Below, in pieces: positions 35,179 to 45,000 of a stretch of DNA of 64,000 bases. Origin of the DNA: an uncultured Kiloniellaceae bacterium (lineage in GTDB: Bacteria > Pseudomonadota > Alphaproteobacteria > Kiloniellales > Kiloniellaceae); assembly GCA_947493695.1 (NCBI GenBank), contig CANLSF010000005.1, forward strand, positions 248,001-312,000, written 5' to 3'. Each line of letters starts with the position of its first letter. Position 1 is the stretch's first letter. The position numbers and the translations under genes were made by a program. The notes under the pieces were generated by a model, which ran no database searches, was not told the DNA's origin, and saw only the letters and a program-made list of their open reading frames with translations.

Positions 35179-36771
35179 CTAGATCGTTGAGACCGTGTGA
35201 GCCCGGCTCTCCGCCGACACCGCGTCGCTCCAGGGGTGCATCACCTCCGACGCGCCCTGGTTCTCTTTTCCTTTACGCAGAACCGCCGATGGACAGGCAT
35301 AGGCCAGCGGAAAAACGTCGCGCGGGGCTTCCGCCGTGTTGAAACGGGTTACAAGGTCGCCCCGCACCGAAAGGGGGAGCGCCGCATCCATAACCACGCG
35401 TTCCGTTCCACTGACATCGATACGCGCGTGGTGCATCGCCTCGTCCAGGCTCATTCCGAAATCCTTGATGTAGGAGAGGATCTGGAAGACCGCAGGAAAG
35501 ATCTTGCGTCCGCCCGACGCGCCAAGCGCGACTCTACCCCAGTCGTCTTCCATGATTGTCGGGCTATAATTCGCAAGGCAGCGTTTGGAAGGTTCCAGGG
35601 AATTGGGATGCCCCGGACGCGGATCGAACCACATGATGCCGTTGTTCATCAGAATGCCGCTGGTCGGCAGCACCAGTTTGGAACCGAAGATCGACAACAG
35701 GGTCGTGGTCAGGGTCACCATGTTACCCTCGGCATCAACCACCGAGAGATGAGTGGTGCAGGAATCGCCCCGCGTTTCGTCGGCATCCCCCAGGGTGGCC
35801 AGCCTCTCCTCATAAACCTTCAACAGACTCTCTGCGTAGGCCGCATAGGTCGCCGCCCCCGGCGCATCCCCGGATAGATCCCGTGCCGCGATCTCGTCGA
35901 AGGCCTTCAGCATGGTCGGACCACCATTCAGCGTTGGCTGCACATAGATCTTGGCGCCCCGGTACTCCTGAACAAGCGGCTCAAGCTCGCGGGCCTCATA
36001 AGCCGCCAGATCCGCTTCCGACAAGTAGCCGCCAGCCTCCTGGACGTCTTTTGCAATCACCTTAGCGAGCGCTCCCTCGTAGAATTCGCGCGGACCATAT
36101 TCGGCAAGATGTTTGAGGGTATTCGCCAGGCCTTTCAGCTCGCGCCGTGGCGACTGGCCAACCGCGTGCCAAGTCGGCGATGGAGGAAAACCACCGTCCA
36201 GATAAATATCGGCGGAAGAAGGAAAACGGCTGAGATCTTTTGCCGATGACGCAATCACAAGCGCCGAGAACCAATCGACCGACAGCCCGGTTTCAACCAG
36301 ATCGATCGCGGGCTGGATGGCGTCGTGCCAACCGATTGTGCCGTAGCTCTCCAGCGCTTTCCCCAAGCCGTCGACCGCGCCGGGCACAGCAATCGATTTC
36401 GCCCCCAGCAGGTTCCGGTCTTCTGTCACGGCAGGCCAGGGAAAGAGATCGGAGGCAACACCGCCGCTGAGTGGAAAGTCCGCCGGATCGAGCGTTGAAG
36501 GTGAGATCATTCCGAAGTCGATGACCTTCACCTTATCTTCTTTCGCCAGGTAAATCAGCATCGAGCCGCCGCCGCCCAGGCCGCTCATCCAGGGCTCTGT
36601 GGCGGCGAGCGCAAAAGCCGTCGTGACCGCCGCGTCGATCGCGTTTCCACCCCGTGCGAGCGCTTCCGCGCCCTGTTCCGCCGCAAGACGGTTCTGCGCG
36701 GCGACAATGCCGCTTTTGCTGACCACGGCGGGTTTACGGACAGTCTGGTTCTTGCTCGCGTAGCGGCTCAT
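35179..36771 (-). CDS. Gamma-glutamyltransferase family protein
   Basis: 530 residues from the chosen ATG. N-terminal part: GGNAIDAAVTTAFALAATEPWMSGLGGGG, the GGT fold hallmark. The self-processing and catalytic threonine is in DSCTTHLSVVD, and the small-subunit part continues with NNGIMWFDPRPGHPNS and GASGGRKIFPAV. No signal peptide is seen, so it is probably cytosolic, as for many alphaproteobacterial GGT-like hydrolases of unknown substrate. The start is uncertain: 36771 follows GGGAG at 11 bases, and an ATG at 36813 is also possible. Follows uxuB by 90 bases. Confidence 0.87.
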   Translation of the reverse strand: MSRYASKNQTVRKPAVVSKSGIVAAQNRLAAEQGAEALARGGNAIDAAVTTAFALAATEPWMSGLGGGGSMLIYLAKEDKVKVIDFGMISPSTLDPADFPLSGGVASDLFPWPAVTEDRNLLGAKSIAVPGAVDGLGKALESYGTIGWHDAIQPAIDLVETGLSVDWFSALVIASSAKDLSRFPSSADIYLDGGFPPSPTWHAVGQSPRRELKGLANTLKHLAEYGPREFYEGALAKVIAKDVQEAGGYLSEADLAAYEARELEPLVQEYRGAKIYVQPTLNGGPTMLKAFDEIAARDLSGDAPGAATYAAYAESLLKVYEERLATLGDADETRGDSCTTHLSVVDAEGNMVTLTTTLLSIFGSKLVLPTSGILMNNGIMWFDPRPGHPNSLEPSKRCLANYSPTIMEDDWGRVALGASGGRKIFPAVFQILSYIKDFGMSLDEAMHHARIDVSGTERVVMDAALPLSVRGDLVTRFNTAEAPRDVFPLAYACPSAVLRKGKENQGASEVMHPWSDAVSAESRAHTVSTI

Positions 36772-36861
36772 CGGCGCGACACTCCCTGGATTGATTTCTT
36801 TTTCTTCGACCATGGGATAGCCGAGCCATGTCCTTTTGTCACCACCGCACACCGAATTTGA

Positions 36862-38340
36862 TCACGAGGCGACGTGTTTGGCGACTGTTTGCCTGGCTCC
36901 CATTTCGTAAAGGTGCGACACTGAAGCTTCGACGGCAGTCCGGAAAGCTTCGGCATTGGGCAGATCATCGCCAAAAACTTCTTCCACGCCCAGGTAAGAC
37001 CCGACGAGCGCAGTGGGAGTTGAACCGGTCTCTGCTGCAAGTGATGCCAAACGTCCGGCGAGCGGGTCTCGAACGTCAATTGCCCCGCCCCGTTCGTCCT
37101 GCCCGGTCACGTAGCGCATCCAAGCCGCGACAGTGAGCGCCGCGATTTCGAAGGGCCCACCGGCCTTGAGTTGCTGCCTGATCACCGACAGCAAGCGCTG
37201 AGGTAACTTCTGGGAACCATCCATGGCGATCTGCCAGGTGCGGTGTTTAAGGGCCGGGTTTCTGAAGCGCTCAATCAACTGGTCTTTGTAGCCTTCAATG
37301 TCCACACCGCCCGGCAGTGCAAGCGTCGGCGTGGCTTCTTCATCCATGTAGCGCCGTACCAGCTTCTCAAAATCCGGGTTCGCCATGGTTTCGGCAACCG
37401 TCTCGTAACCTGCAAGATAACCGAGATAGGCCAGCATGGAATGACTGCCGTTGAGTAGCCTGAGCTTCATGTCCTCGAACGGAGCGACATCTTCAACCAG
37501 TTGAGCTCCCGCTGTCTCCCAGGCCGGGCGCCCCATGGTGAAGCGATCCTCGATTACCCACTGGCGAAAAGGTTCGCAGACAACGACCGCCTCATCTTCC
37601 AGGTCGAGAAGCTCTCGTATGGCTGTTCGATCCTCATCGGTCGTCGCCGGAACGATCCGGTCAACCATGGTACTAGGGAAAGCCCCTTCCCGCTCTATCC
37701 AATCGGACAATGACGGGTCCAGCTCCTGCGCGTAGGCTTTCACCAGACCGGCAAGCATCCTGCCATTGTGCGGAAGGTTATCACAGCTCATGACGGTGAA
37801 GGGCGCGATCCCGCCGCGCCAGCGCGCTGCAAGCCCGGCAACAAGGTATCCGATGGCGGTTGAAGGCGTCGCCGGGGCCTTCAGATCCTGCACAATTCCC
37901 GGATCATCGAGCTTCAGTTGCCCACTGGCGGGATCGTGGCAATAGCCCTTTTCTGTGACGGTCAGCGAAACGATCCGGATGGCCGGATCCGCCATTCGCG
38001 CCACCAGGGCGGCAGGGTCGCCGGGCGCAAAGATGGTCTCGGTGACAGCGCCGATCACGCGACAGTTATCACCGGCCCCATCCCGCTCCACCACACAATA
38101 GAGACCATCTTGAGGATCCAGTTGCTCCTGCACGGTTCGTTGCCGCAGGCTCACGCCACAGATTGCCCAGTCACCGCCGGCCTCTGCCAAAATGTCATCG
38201 GTATAGACCGCCTGATGCGCGCGGTGAAAAGCTCCGATGCCTAAGTGAAGAATACCGACGCCACAGGAAGCACGGTCGTAAGCCGATTGCTTCACGGACT
38301 GCGGTAAGTGATGCATTCTGCTTGCGGATAAACGGGTCAT
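36862..38340 (-). CDS. uxuB: Fructuronate reductase (mannitol dehydrogenase family)
   Basis: Reduces D-fructuronate to D-mannonate with NADH, the second step of glucuronate catabolism. 492 residues: an N-terminal Rossmann part (ILHLGIGAFHRAHQAVYTD) and a C-terminal helical mannitol-dehydrogenase domain with KLRLLNGSHSMLAYLGYLAG, which contains the catalytic lysine region. Its ATG overlaps the uxaC stop by one base (TAATG), so coupling with uronate isomerase supports UxuB over a mannitol dehydrogenase role. Confidence 0.9.
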   Translation of the reverse strand: MTRLSASRMHHLPQSVKQSAYDRASCGVGILHLGIGAFHRAHQAVYTDDILAEAGGDWAICGVSLRQRTVQEQLDPQDGLYCVVERDGAGDNCRVIGAVTETIFAPGDPAALVARMADPAIRIVSLTVTEKGYCHDPASGQLKLDDPGIVQDLKAPATPSTAIGYLVAGLAARWRGGIAPFTVMSCDNLPHNGRMLAGLVKAYAQELDPSLSDWIEREGAFPSTMVDRIVPATTDEDRTAIRELLDLEDEAVVVCEPFRQWVIEDRFTMGRPAWETAGAQLVEDVAPFEDMKLRLLNGSHSMLAYLGYLAGYETVAETMANPDFEKLVRRYMDEEATPTLALPGGVDIEGYKDQLIERFRNPALKHRTWQIAMDGSQKLPQRLLSVIRQQLKAGGPFEIAALTVAAWMRYVTGQDERGGAIDVRDPLAGRLASLAAETGSTPTALVGSYLGVEEVFGDDLPNAEAFRTAVEASVSHLYEMGARQTVAKHVAS

Positions 38341-39770
38341 TACAGGCGATAGGCCTTCTTCACGAGGTTGTAGGTCAGGTCATGAGCGACCTCCAAAGCC
38401 TCGTCCTCATCGAGCCGGTGATCGCAGACCAGCTCTGCCAGATAGGCGCAGTCGACCCTGCGGGCAACATCGTGACGTGCCGGGATCGAGAGGAAGGCGC
38501 GGGTATCGTCGTTGAAGCCCACCGTATTGTAGAAACCCGCTGTTTCGGTCACGGCGCGGCGATAGCGGAGCATGCCTTCCGGACTGTCGTAGAACCACCA
38601 GGCCGGGCCCAGCTTCAGGACCGGATAATGACCCGCGAGCGGCGCAAGTTCCCGACTGTAGCTGGTTTCATCGAGAGTGAAGAGAATGATGCTGAGATCA
38701 GGCTCATTGCCGAAACGTGACAACAAAGGCTGCAAGGCACGGACATAGTCGGTTCGGGTGGGTATATCGGCGCCTATGTCCCGACCGAAGCCCTCCATAA
38801 GCTTCTGATTGTGGCTTCTGAAGGACCCGGGGTGGATCTGCATGACCAGTCCGTCATCCAGGCTCATCCGTGCCATCTCCGTCAGCATCTGTGCCCTGAA
38901 CTGCTCCGCGCCTTCCGCCGTAATACGGCCCGACAAAGCCTGATCCAACAGCAACTGACACGCCGCCGGGTCAAGATCCGCCGTCGCAGCGCTCGGGTGA
39001 CCGTGATCGGTCGAGGTCGCGCCCATTTCGGCGAAGAAAACACGGCGCTGCTGAAGGGCCGCGAGATATCCGGTCCAGTCGGAAGTCGTCTCGCCGGTCA
39101 TTTCCGCGAGCAGTTCGAGGTTCTCGGCAAAGCCCTCATAGTCTGGATCAACCACAGGATCTGGCCGGTAAGCGGTGATCACCCGGCCATTCCAATCGCT
39201 GTCCCGCACCTTCGCGTGTGACTCCAGTCTGTCCAAGGGAGATTCGGTGGTCGCGATGACCTCAATCTTGAAGCGATCGAAAAGTGCCCGGGGACGAAAC
39301 TCAGGCTTGTCCAGACACTCCTGTACCTGATCGTAGATGGCGTCCGCATTTGCCGACCCGAGGCGCTCATGGACACCAAATACTTCCGACAAAGCGTGGT
39401 CGAGCCAAAGCCGCGACGGCGTGCCCCGAAAGAGGCCGTAGTTTTCGGCCAGCAGTCGCCAGACCTTGCGAGGGTTATCCTCTACCGGAGCTCCATCGAT
39501 CCGCGCCACACCCAGACTCTCGAGCGATATCCCCTGGCTGTAGAGCATGCGGAAAACATAATGGTCCGGCGTGACGAAAAGCTTCGCGGGATTCTCGAAG
39601 GGCTCATTGTCAGCGAACCAGCTTGGGTCGGTATGGCCATGGGGACTGACAATCGGCAGATCCTTGATCTCGGCATAGAGCCTGCGCGCCACAGACCGCT
39701 GGGACGGATCGCTCGGAAAGAGCCGATCTTCATGCAGCAGGCGGCCGCCGGCGGTTTCTTCAACTGACAT
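38340..39770 (-). CDS. uxaC: Glucuronate (uronate) isomerase
   Basis: Converts D-glucuronate to D-fructuronate (and galacturonate to tagaturonate). 476 residues, the normal length. Conserved blocks PHGHTDPSWFADNEPF with the metal-binding HxH, VTPDHYVFRMLYSQG, and VDPDYEGF are clear. The SD AGGATT overlaps the stop of the regulator gene three bases upstream. Second gene of the leftward run uxuR-like, uxaC, uxuB. Confidence 0.94.
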   Translation of the reverse strand: MSVEETAGGRLLHEDRLFPSDPSQRSVARRLYAEIKDLPIVSPHGHTDPSWFADNEPFENPAKLFVTPDHYVFRMLYSQGISLESLGVARIDGAPVEDNPRKVWRLLAENYGLFRGTPSRLWLDHALSEVFGVHERLGSANADAIYDQVQECLDKPEFRPRALFDRFKIEVIATTESPLDRLESHAKVRDSDWNGRVITAYRPDPVVDPDYEGFAENLELLAEMTGETTSDWTGYLAALQQRRVFFAEMGATSTDHGHPSAATADLDPAACQLLLDQALSGRITAEGAEQFRAQMLTEMARMSLDDGLVMQIHPGSFRSHNQKLMEGFGRDIGADIPTRTDYVRALQPLLSRFGNEPDLSIILFTLDETSYSRELAPLAGHYPVLKLGPAWWFYDSPEGMLRYRRAVTETAGFYNTVGFNDDTRAFLSIPARHDVARRVDCAYLAELVCDHRLDEDEALEVAHDLTYNLVKKAYRL

Positions 39771-39773
39771 TCT

Positions 39774-40481
39774 TCAATCCTTTAAAAGCATCTGACGCAC
39801 CGTATCCAGATGCGCATGCATGGCCGCACGCGCGCCTTCGGCATCGCCTTTCGTGAGACAGGCATGAACTGCCCAGTGTTCCTTGGCCGCTCTGCGGGCA
39901 TTATCCGGCAGGCTCACCCGGCGGCTGATCGCCGCAAACATCGGTTTGCGCATCCCCTCCCAGAGCGGCTCGACCAGCGAAGCAAGCACGCTGTTCCCGG
40001 TCGCTTCGGCCAACCTGAGATGAAACATCAGGTCTGCATCTTCATGTCGGGAATAGACCTGCTGTCCCTGCTCGATGTCCCTTTCCATCTTCCGAATCGC
40101 GCCCGCAATGGCATCCAGCTCGGGTTTGGTGATGCGGGTCGCTGCAAGAGCTGCAATTTCACCTTCGATCACACGGCGGGTCGCGATGAGATCAAAGGGG
40201 CTGGGACCGGCATCAATGCCGTTCTGCAGACAGGCCGCAACCTGGGACGCATTATCGCGCACATAGATTCCGGCACCCGACCGCACTTCCACAAGCTGAG
40301 CCAGCTCAAGCGCCACCATTGCTTCACGCACAGTCGGACGGCTGACCCCCAACGTGCCAGAGAGATCCCGCTCGGGCGGCAGGCGCTCACCGACGGCCCA
40401 TTCACCGGCGTGGATCAGATCTGCGATCTGACGCGCAACTCGTTGGTAGAGTCGTTCAGTTTCTATTGCCTGTAGCGGCAT
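39774..40481 (-). CDS. FadR-type GntR regulator, probable uronate repressor
   Basis: 235 residues. The wHTH (about 8-75) reads GERLPPERDLSGTLGVSRPTVREAMVALE, and the FCD domain (about 95-225) has RRVIEGEIAALAA and ADLMFHLRLAEATGN with metal-site histidines. By position (first gene before uxaC and uxuB, and divergent from kdgK) it is the probable UxuR/ExuR-like repressor of both units, released by a uronate or its product. Exact effector unknown. Confidence 0.87.
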   Translation of the reverse strand: MPLQAIETERLYQRVARQIADLIHAGEWAVGERLPPERDLSGTLGVSRPTVREAMVALELAQLVEVRSGAGIYVRDNASQVAACLQNGIDAGPSPFDLIATRRVIEGEIAALAATRITKPELDAIAGAIRKMERDIEQGQQVYSRHEDADLMFHLRLAEATGNSVLASLVEPLWEGMRKPMFAAISRRVSLPDNARRAAKEHWAVHACLTKGDAEGARAAMHAHLDTVRQMLLKD

Positions 40482-40582
40482 ATTGGCCTGTCATCCCTGC
40501 AAGCGTTTGATGATCTCTTGTCTGTGCGCGCGCTTCTTACGTCGCGTTCCGGGGAGAGACATCAATCCTCAATTTACAAAAA

Positions 40583-40625
40583 TGGTCAAGTGGCAAGGTG
40601 GTCAGGCCAATTTGAAAAATGACCA
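40583..40625. promoter_or_regulatory. Cluster of TGGTCA half-sites
   Basis: TGGTCA at 40583-40588 and again at 40599-40604 (16 bases apart), with the inverse TGACCA at 40620-40625, inside the 294-base region between the regulator gene and kdgK. Candidate operator of the FadR-type regulator, which often binds TGGT/ACCA-type palindromes. Confidence 0.45.
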
Positions 40626-40775
40626 GAACACGGCCATTCATCGTGGATCCCGGGCATTGGCGGCAGCTGCCTTTCATCACAGGAGAAGCAGGGTTATGTT
40701 CCCGGCGCGCTGTAACCGGCGCCTTCAGATTCAAATCAACCAGACCAATTCAGAACAGATACCCGAGAGATAAGA

Positions 40776-41690
40776 ATGGAAAAGTCCGCACCCAAACGCG
40801 TCGCAGCAATCGGCGAATGCATGGTCGAATTGAGAGATCTTGGCGACGGCAAGCTCAGCCGCGGCTTCGGTGGCGACACCCTGAACACCGCCGTTTACAT
40901 GGCTCGGCATCTGGCGGACAGCGCTGTGGTCGAATATGTGACGGCCCTGGGAGACGATCCCTTCAGCGAGGAGATGCTCGATGCCTGGCGGAATGAGGGC
41001 CTCGGCACGTCGCACGTGGTTCGCTTAGCGGGCCGGCGTCCGGGCCTTTATGTGATCAAGACCGACGACAGCGGCGAACGTTCCTTCTTTTACTGGCGCG
41101 GTGAAGCGGCTGCCCGCGACATCCTCAGCGACCCGACCTGCCGCAGCGCGTTAGATGCCATTCTGGACTATGATCTGGTTTACCTCAGTGGCATTACGCT
41201 GGGCATTCTCGATGCGGAGAGCCGCACAGAGCTTCTGGCATTGCTGGATAAAGTGAAAGCCAGAGGCGGGTTAATTGCCTTCGACGGCAACTTCCGCCCT
41301 GCCCTCTGGTCCGGATTTGATGTGGCGCGCAGCGAAATGGAGCAGTTTTTGCGGCGATCCGATATCGCCCTACCCAGCTTCGACGACGAATCCCGGCTCT
41401 TTGGAGATGAAACGCCTGAAGACACAGTTGCACGTCTCCAGACGCTTGGGGTCGGCGAAGCTGTGGTCAAGAATGGCGCCGAAGACTGCCTGGTTCTCTC
41501 GGACAACAGCATAACTGTCGTCAGTCCACAGAAGGCTGAAAATGTCGTAGATACAACCGCCGCAGGCGATTCTTTCAACGGCGCCTACCTGGCGGTGCGA
41601 CTTTTGGGGCAATCAGCGGTCCAAGCAGCGAAGGAAGGACACAAACTTGCCGCCTACGTTGTTACCAAGCGCGGCGCAATCGTGGATTAA
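40776..41690 (+). CDS. kdgK: 2-dehydro-3-deoxygluconokinase
   Basis: Phosphorylates 2-keto-3-deoxygluconate to KDPG. 304 residues of the PfkB family: IGECMVEL at the N-terminus, GGDTLNTAVYMAR sugar-binding motif, FDGNFRPALW, and the catalytic signature DTTAAGDSFNGAY. Divergent from the uxuR-uxaC-uxuB run, it supplies the last kinase of the glucuronate route; mannonate dehydratase (uxuA) and KDPG aldolase are absent here. Confidence 0.9.
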   Translation: MEKSAPKRVAAIGECMVELRDLGDGKLSRGFGGDTLNTAVYMARHLADSAVVEYVTALGDDPFSEEMLDAWRNEGLGTSHVVRLAGRRPGLYVIKTDDSGERSFFYWRGEAAARDILSDPTCRSALDAILDYDLVYLSGITLGILDAESRTELLALLDKVKARGGLIAFDGNFRPALWSGFDVARSEMEQFLRRSDIALPSFDDESRLFGDETPEDTVARLQTLGVGEAVVKNGAEDCLVLSDNSITVVSPQKAENVVDTTAAGDSFNGAYLAVRLLGQSAVQAAKEGHKLAAYVVTKRGAIVD

Positions 41691-42015
41691 CCATCGGGTT
41701 GAGGAAATTAATCTGCGAACTACAGTAATCTTCAAAAGCTCACGGGCCAAGCAACCAGAGATTACATCGGGTCCGCAGCATTTAAGACAAAAGCCAACCG
41801 CAGCAACATAAGTTAACCTCCAGCAATACAACTATAGAATAAATGTAACTGGCTCAGTTGTGCTGTCAGAGGTGAAAATAACCCAATTTTGACATTGAAA
41901 TCGCGCTGATCGACATAGCCTATGTAAGGGAAAACCCCAATACTGCAAGTAAGGGGAAACCGCTAAAAATCCTAAACAGGCGGCACTGCTTTTTTCGCAA
42001 GATAGCGTAGGCATT
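41691..42015. other. Leader region of the adhesin gene
   Basis: 325 bases with no gene. It contains a TTGACA hexamer (41889-41894) without a good -10 partner, and two 13-base direct repeats listed separately. Confidence 0.5.
41924..41961 (+). repeat. Two 13-base direct repeats before the adhesin gene
   Basis: GTAAGGGAAAACC (41924-41936) and GTAAGGGGAAACC (41949-41961) differ at one base and begin 25 bases apart. They lie 55-92 bases before the adhesin ATG and could be regulator sites or part of a structured leader. Confidence 0.4.
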
Positions 42016-45000
42016 ATGACAGATCAGGTAGAGACGTTGGCACCCGGTTCGACATCCCAGAACCGGCCCGAAAGCAATGAACCACAAGGCACCGGAGCTC
42101 AGAATTCTGACCAGAACCTTACAGTGACAGTTCCCGTCGCTACGCCTGGTCAGGACATTCAGATCCCCATCAATGCGCCATCGGATGTTCTGCTCGGTTT
42201 CGACGATGACTCCGTAAACATCGAGTTGATCGGTGACAGCCTCGTCTTTTCCTTCCCGGGCGGCGGTCAGGTTTCACTCCTCGGCTTCGCAAATCAGGCT
42301 AACCTGCCTGATCTTATCCTGGCCGACGGACGCAGAATTCCTGGAGAAAGCCTGGCACTTATCGCCAATGACGGGGCCAGCCCGATCGAGACCGTTGCCG
42401 GCCCCCCATTGCAAGGCAGTGGTGCCAACGTCTACGACGACGGTCTGGGCACTCTGATCGACCTGCTGAACCCGCAGCCACCTATTCCCGGCGTTGTCTT
42501 TGAATTCTCAACCATCACTCCTGACGAGGAAGAAGCCGCCTTCGATCCCGCAAGCGGCAGCCTGAGTATCGGCTTTGGTTCAGGGCCGGACGGCAACATC
42601 ATATTCCCCGGCGGATTCGAGGATGGCAATCCCGACACCAACGGCACAGGTGTCTTCCCAATTGAGATTGCCCTGAACATTGCGCCAACTGACAATGAAG
42701 TTGTCACAGCCCTGGAGATTTCCGGCATTCCAGCGGGCGCGACATTCTTCATTGGCGGCACCGATGCAGGCTCGATCCAGCCACCCGCGAGCAGCTATAG
42801 CCTGACACCTGCCCAGATCGCCGAGGGCATATACATCCTGCCCCCACCGGACAGTGACGCGGACATACCAATCAGCTTCGAACTCTCGCTTCTGGATAGC
42901 GATTCAGGGGCAACCTCCGTCGTCACGGCCCAAGGAACCCTGGTCATCGATGCCGTAGCCGATATCCCCGAGGTCGCATCCAGCGATGTGAGCGCGGTTG
43001 AAACCGATGGCGAGGTCAGGGTTCCACTGACCATCTCCGCCGCGGTCACCGATCTGGATGGCAGTGAGAGCATTTCGGGATTGATCCTTACGGGCATTCC
43101 ACAGGAGCTTTCCCTCTCTAGCGGAACCCTTCAACCTGATGGCTCCTGGCTGGTGCAAGAGAGCGCGCTCGCAGGACTAGAGCTGGTCGCACCTACAGAC
43201 TGGAGCGGTGACTTCGCCGTGGAAGTGACCGCAATTGCTCAAGAGACAGCCACTGACGGCGAGTTGACCACCGACAACAATCAGGCCACCGCCTCAAGTC
43301 AGTTCAATGTCTCCATCCTGGCGGAAGGCGACATTACTGTAACCGCGCCTGCGAACTTCAACAGCGTTGAGACCGACGCGGCGCTGACGGTTCCACTCAC
43401 GGGTCTGCAGTTCGATGTCAGCGATGCAGATGGGTCGGAGTCTCTCGCGGACTTGCGTATCGTCTTTACCGGTCTGCCCGCAGGCAGCAGCGTCAACCTC
43501 GGGAGTTTATCGGCCGATGGCACCTGGACCCCGAGCGATCTGGCGAGCGCGGAACAGGAACTCAGCAGTCTCGCGCTGACTTTACCGCGGGATTGGAGCG
43601 GCGAGATCCAGGCGACGCTCTCCGCCACCAGCGATGAAGGCGACGGCAGCCTCGGCAACGGATTGGACACCAGCGACTTCTCAATCAGCGTAACGCCTGA
43701 AGGCGATCTCTTCATTGACGCCGGTGACGTCGTGGTTCGAGAACAGGGACGCCCCAACAGCGTCAATCTGGACCTGGAAGCCCGGCCAACGGATATCGAC
43801 GGCTCTGAAAACTTCTCATCACTCTCGGTTACTTTCGGAGACCTGCCGCCCGGCACGCGGGTCAATGTCGGGAACCTGGATGCAAACGGCGTCTGGACCC
43901 CAGATAATCTGGCAAATGGCGAGAGCGAGATTGCCGCACTCCGCCTGATCGTTCCGCGCTTCTATTCCGGCGTCATCATCGGTCAACTGGATGCCGCAAC
44001 GGACGAAGGAGCGAGCGATAGCAGCGACTTCACCGTCTTCGTCAATCCCGTCGCACAACCGCGAATCACGCTGACCGCGCTGGAAACCGATCAGGTTGTT
44101 TCAGACAGCGCGCACGTCGTGAACGAAGACACCGACTTCATCCTGCGCATTGCTGCAAACACGCCAGATCGCGATGGGTCGGAAGGTCTGACACAGATCG
44201 TACTGGAGAATGTGCCCGCGGGTTGGCTGGATTACGACGACACAGTTGGCGGTGCCCCCTTCCCCGTGACCTTCGAGCCCGGCGCCAGCGATTTCGAGAG
44301 CGCACTTTACGATCCTGCCAGCGGTCAGTTGCTTATCCTGTTGGATGGCAGTCAAACGGTCTGGAACGGCGAACTGCGCGCAACTTTGAACCCGGACGAC
44401 GGCCGCGATGTGAGCGAGATTATGGGCGGCGACATCCGCGCGACCGTCACGGCGCAGGACGATGCGCCCGGTACACCGACTGGATCCGCAACCGCCACTC
44501 AATCCCGCAGCATCGATATAGATGTTGAAGAAGTGGCCGACCCCGGCCAGATCGATCCCTTTCCCGGAATTACCGAAGCCGAAGTGGATGCTAACGGCGG
44601 GGTTCTCGACCTCAACATCGCTGCCTCGGCCACCGATATCGACGGCTCGGAAACTGTAACCACGGTGGTCATAAGCGGTGTTCCCGAGGGTCTGGTCATT
44701 CAGTTGCCCGACGGCACCACGCCGCTGCTCCAGGGTATTGATCGTGGACCGCCTCTAACCACCGCCTGGGTTCTGGAAAACGGCGATTGGGAAGCGGCAC
44801 AACTTCGGGGCATTCCAGAGCATTTCAGTGGCAGCTACAATTTGACGGTATCGACCATCACGGAAGACACCAACGGCGATACGCTGCGCACCGACCTTCC
44901 CTTTCCCATCGAAATCACCCCCTCGGTTGACGTTGCACGCTCGAGAGCAACTGCCGTCGGCTGTGAAGACGACCTGATCCCGGTGTCCATAAATGCGGGA

